Assembly (NCBI GenBank): GCA_021811615.1
Contig: JAJZNW010000076.1
Location: 1 to 55,508 of the forward strand
Direction of reading: 5' to 3'
Source: Bacteroidota bacterium
Lineage (GTDB): Bacteria > Bacteroidota > Ignavibacteria > Kryptoniales > JAKASW01
Length of the DNA stretch: 55,508 nt
Shown piece by piece: positions 54,317 through 55,508 of the stretch. The notes beneath the pieces were generated by a model that ran no database searches, was not told the origin of the DNA, and was given only the letters and a program-made list of their open reading frames with translations. The first letter of the stretch is position 1, and each line of letters begins with the position of its first letter. A program made the position numbers and the translations under genes.

Positions 54317-55396
54317 TCAGGCCGGCTGTTCGTGCGTGAGGCAATGAAGGGTGCCGAGTCCCCAGACAAGATCGAGCGCATGTATGCCGACGACAGGACG
54401 GTCGGTTATCAGCTCGCCGATCATGCCGAGTGCGAGCCTGTCGTTCGGATCATCGAATGTCGGAACGATGACCGCGTCGTTCGATATGTAAAAGTTGGCA
54501 TAACTCGCCGGAAGCCGCTGTCCCTTGAATATCACCGGCTGAGGCATCGGAAGATATTGAACATCCGGCTTCGAGCCGTCCTCAAGCCTGAAATCCTGAA
54601 TGAGCTCCCTGTTCTCCTGAAGCGGTTTGTAGTTGCCGTCCTTCGGGTTCTTCTCCTGGACGAGCAAAAGCGTCTTAGCGTTGACAAACCGGCACAGGTC
54701 GTCGACATGCCCGTGAGTATCGTCGCCGGCTATCCCCTTACCCAGCCAGAGAACATTCGTGATACCGAGGTAATCATGGAACACTCTCGCGTAATCTTCT
54801 TTCGTGAAACCCGGATTCCGGGATTGGACCTTCCCATCAAGAAGACACTCCTCAGTCGTGACAAGGGTCCCTCTGCCGTTGTAATCTATCGAGCCGCCTT
54901 CAAGGACAACATGCCGGCCATTGTGTTCAGGGAGAAAAGACAGCAAGCCGAGCTTCTTCGAAATGAAACCGGGGAGATGGCGGTCTTTCTTATAGTTCGG
55001 ATACTTCGCCCAGCCGTTGAACTTGAAATTCACCTGGGCTACCCCATCCGAGTTCTTCACGAACTGCGGCCCCGAATCGCGGGTCCATCCCCTGTCGGTC
55101 TTGAGAATGAAGAATTCGACATTGGATAAATCGACGTTTGCCAACTTCAGAACGGTCCGCGCCTGGCGCTCGTGCTCTTTCGACTCGACGACTATTCTGG
55201 CTTTTTCTCCGGCGGAAATCCTTCTGACAATCTCCGCGTAGACCCACGGTATCGGCGGGAATTTCCCGGGCCAGTCGCTTTTGTTATGCGGCCACCCGAG
55301 CCATGTCGCCTCATGCGTCTCCCACTCAGCCGGGAGACGGCAACCGAGTTCGGCAAGCAGGACATTTTGTTTCGTTGTGCTGGTTCTGTCTGTCAA
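54317..55396 (-). CDS. aguA: agmatine deiminase (porphyromonas-type peptidyl-arginine deiminase family)
   Basis: This 359-residue enzyme converts agmatine to N-carbamoylputrescine and ammonia in putrescine synthesis. Family motifs are RLPAEWETHEATWLGWPHN near the N-terminus, DRGWTRDSGPQFV, FNGWAKYPNYKKD, VVLEGGSIDYNG, GDDTHGHVDDLCRF and the catalytic Cys352 in GLGTLHCLTHEQP. The only in-frame start is TTG at 55394-55396, directly after TAG-AAT. The first 15 residues (TDRTSTTKQNVLLAE) lie in or beside a repeat that recurs inverted at the window edge, so they may be a recent addition. No partner aguB is visible, but it could lie to the right. Confidence 0.94.
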   Translation of the reverse strand: MTDRTSTTKQNVLLAELGCRLPAEWETHEATWLGWPHNKSDWPGKFPPIPWVYAEIVRRISAGEKARIVVESKEHERQARTVLKLANVDLSNVEFFILKTDRGWTRDSGPQFVKNSDGVAQVNFKFNGWAKYPNYKKDRHLPGFISKKLGLLSFLPEHNGRHVVLEGGSIDYNGRGTLVTTEECLLDGKVQSRNPGFTKEDYARVFHDYLGITNVLWLGKGIAGDDTHGHVDDLCRFVNAKTLLLVQEKNPKDGNYKPLQENRELIQDFRLEDGSKPDVQYLPMPQPVIFKGQRLPASYANFYISNDAVIVPTFDDPNDRLALGMIGELITDRPVVGIHALDLVWGLGTLHCLTHEQPA

Positions 55397-55508
55397 ATTC
55401 TAAGTCCTAAATCCTAAATCTTAAACGAATCCGAATTCCGAAAGAACAATTCATGGAGGTTTTTATTTCTCTTGGATTTTAGAATTTGACAGACAGAACA
55501 AGCACAAC
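55374..55508. repeat. 30-bp inverted repeat with AT-rich spacer at right edge
   Basis: Positions 55374-55403 and 55479-55508 are inverted copies of 30 bp with a single mismatch. The 75-bp spacer contains a repeated CCTAAATC/CCTAAATC word. Each arm reads, outward, TAG-AAT-TTG followed by codons for TDRTSTT. The left arm is the start of agmatine deiminase; the right arm would open a second, divergent frame from 55486 that leaves the window. This resembles dispersed intergenic repeats of metagenome genomes. Confidence 0.7.

Noticed and set aside
1..55508. CRISPR arrays, insertion sequences, integrases, rRNA genes
   Set aside because: No regularly spaced short repeats, no transposase or integrase motifs and no rRNA-like sequence were seen. 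The only long tandem repeat is the coding poly-HAMP array.

Overview
This is a 55.5 kb bacterial window in which every gene I can support reads on the minus strand, so gene order runs from the right edge to the left. The protein families point to the FCB group (Bacteroidota/Chlorobi relatives), most likely an Ignavibacteria- or Kryptoniota-like organism. The evidence is two TonB receptors with carboxypeptidase-regulatory N-termini, an SpvB/RHS-like surface protein beside pseudopilin genes, very many PAS kinases, an HU protein, moderate GC and frequent TTG starts with good Shine-Dalgarno (SD) sites. The lineage call is inference. Both edges of the window end in repeat-like sequence, as expected of a metagenome contig.

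Layout from left to right. 1-6351: a truncated SpvB/RHS-like secreted protein, a GspF/PilC-type inner-membrane protein, three pseudopilin-like genes and a LuxR-type regulator, with a perfect 20-bp palindrome between the regulator and the pilin genes. 6352-7440: a gene-poor patch with one orphan gene and the 5' half of a tRNA-Gln. 7436-11239: a TonB receptor with a coupled small ORF, a cysteine-rich exported protein and inorganic pyrophosphatase. 11714-33499: a 22-kb chemosensory locus. 33950-41303: a NarL-type two-component pair, an amidase, a TauE-like permease and another hybrid kinase. 41556-46736: a sugar locus (GH35 beta-galactosidase, CBM9-like protein, sodium/solute symporter). 46860-52840: a tight five-gene operon of TonB receptor, radical SAM enzyme, small membrane protein, ATC-hydrolase-like protein and GMC oxidoreductase. 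53042-55396: a DUF3795 protein, HU and agmatine deiminase.

The chemosensory locus holds CheA, CheY, two CheW, a full CheR, a single-domain CheR-like protein paired with an MBL-fold protein, CheB, CheD, a membrane chemoreceptor, a soluble poly-HAMP receptor with seven 91-residue tandem units, two hybrid kinases (one ending in Hpt) and a second CheB-like regulator whose catalytic serine appears lost. No flagellar genes and no separate CheZ, CheC or CheX are present. The first gene of the locus encodes a soluble protein with two degenerate receptor-type hairpin tips and, between them, a CheZ-style DxxxQ motif. It is a candidate built-in CheY phosphatase. The locus probably controls a process other than flagellar swimming, perhaps the nearby pili.

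The two best candidates for an undescribed system are this chemosensory locus and the TonB / radical SAM / ATC-hydrolase-like / GMC operon, in which three consecutive genes start with TTG inside a 4-nt TTGA overlap with the preceding stop codon.
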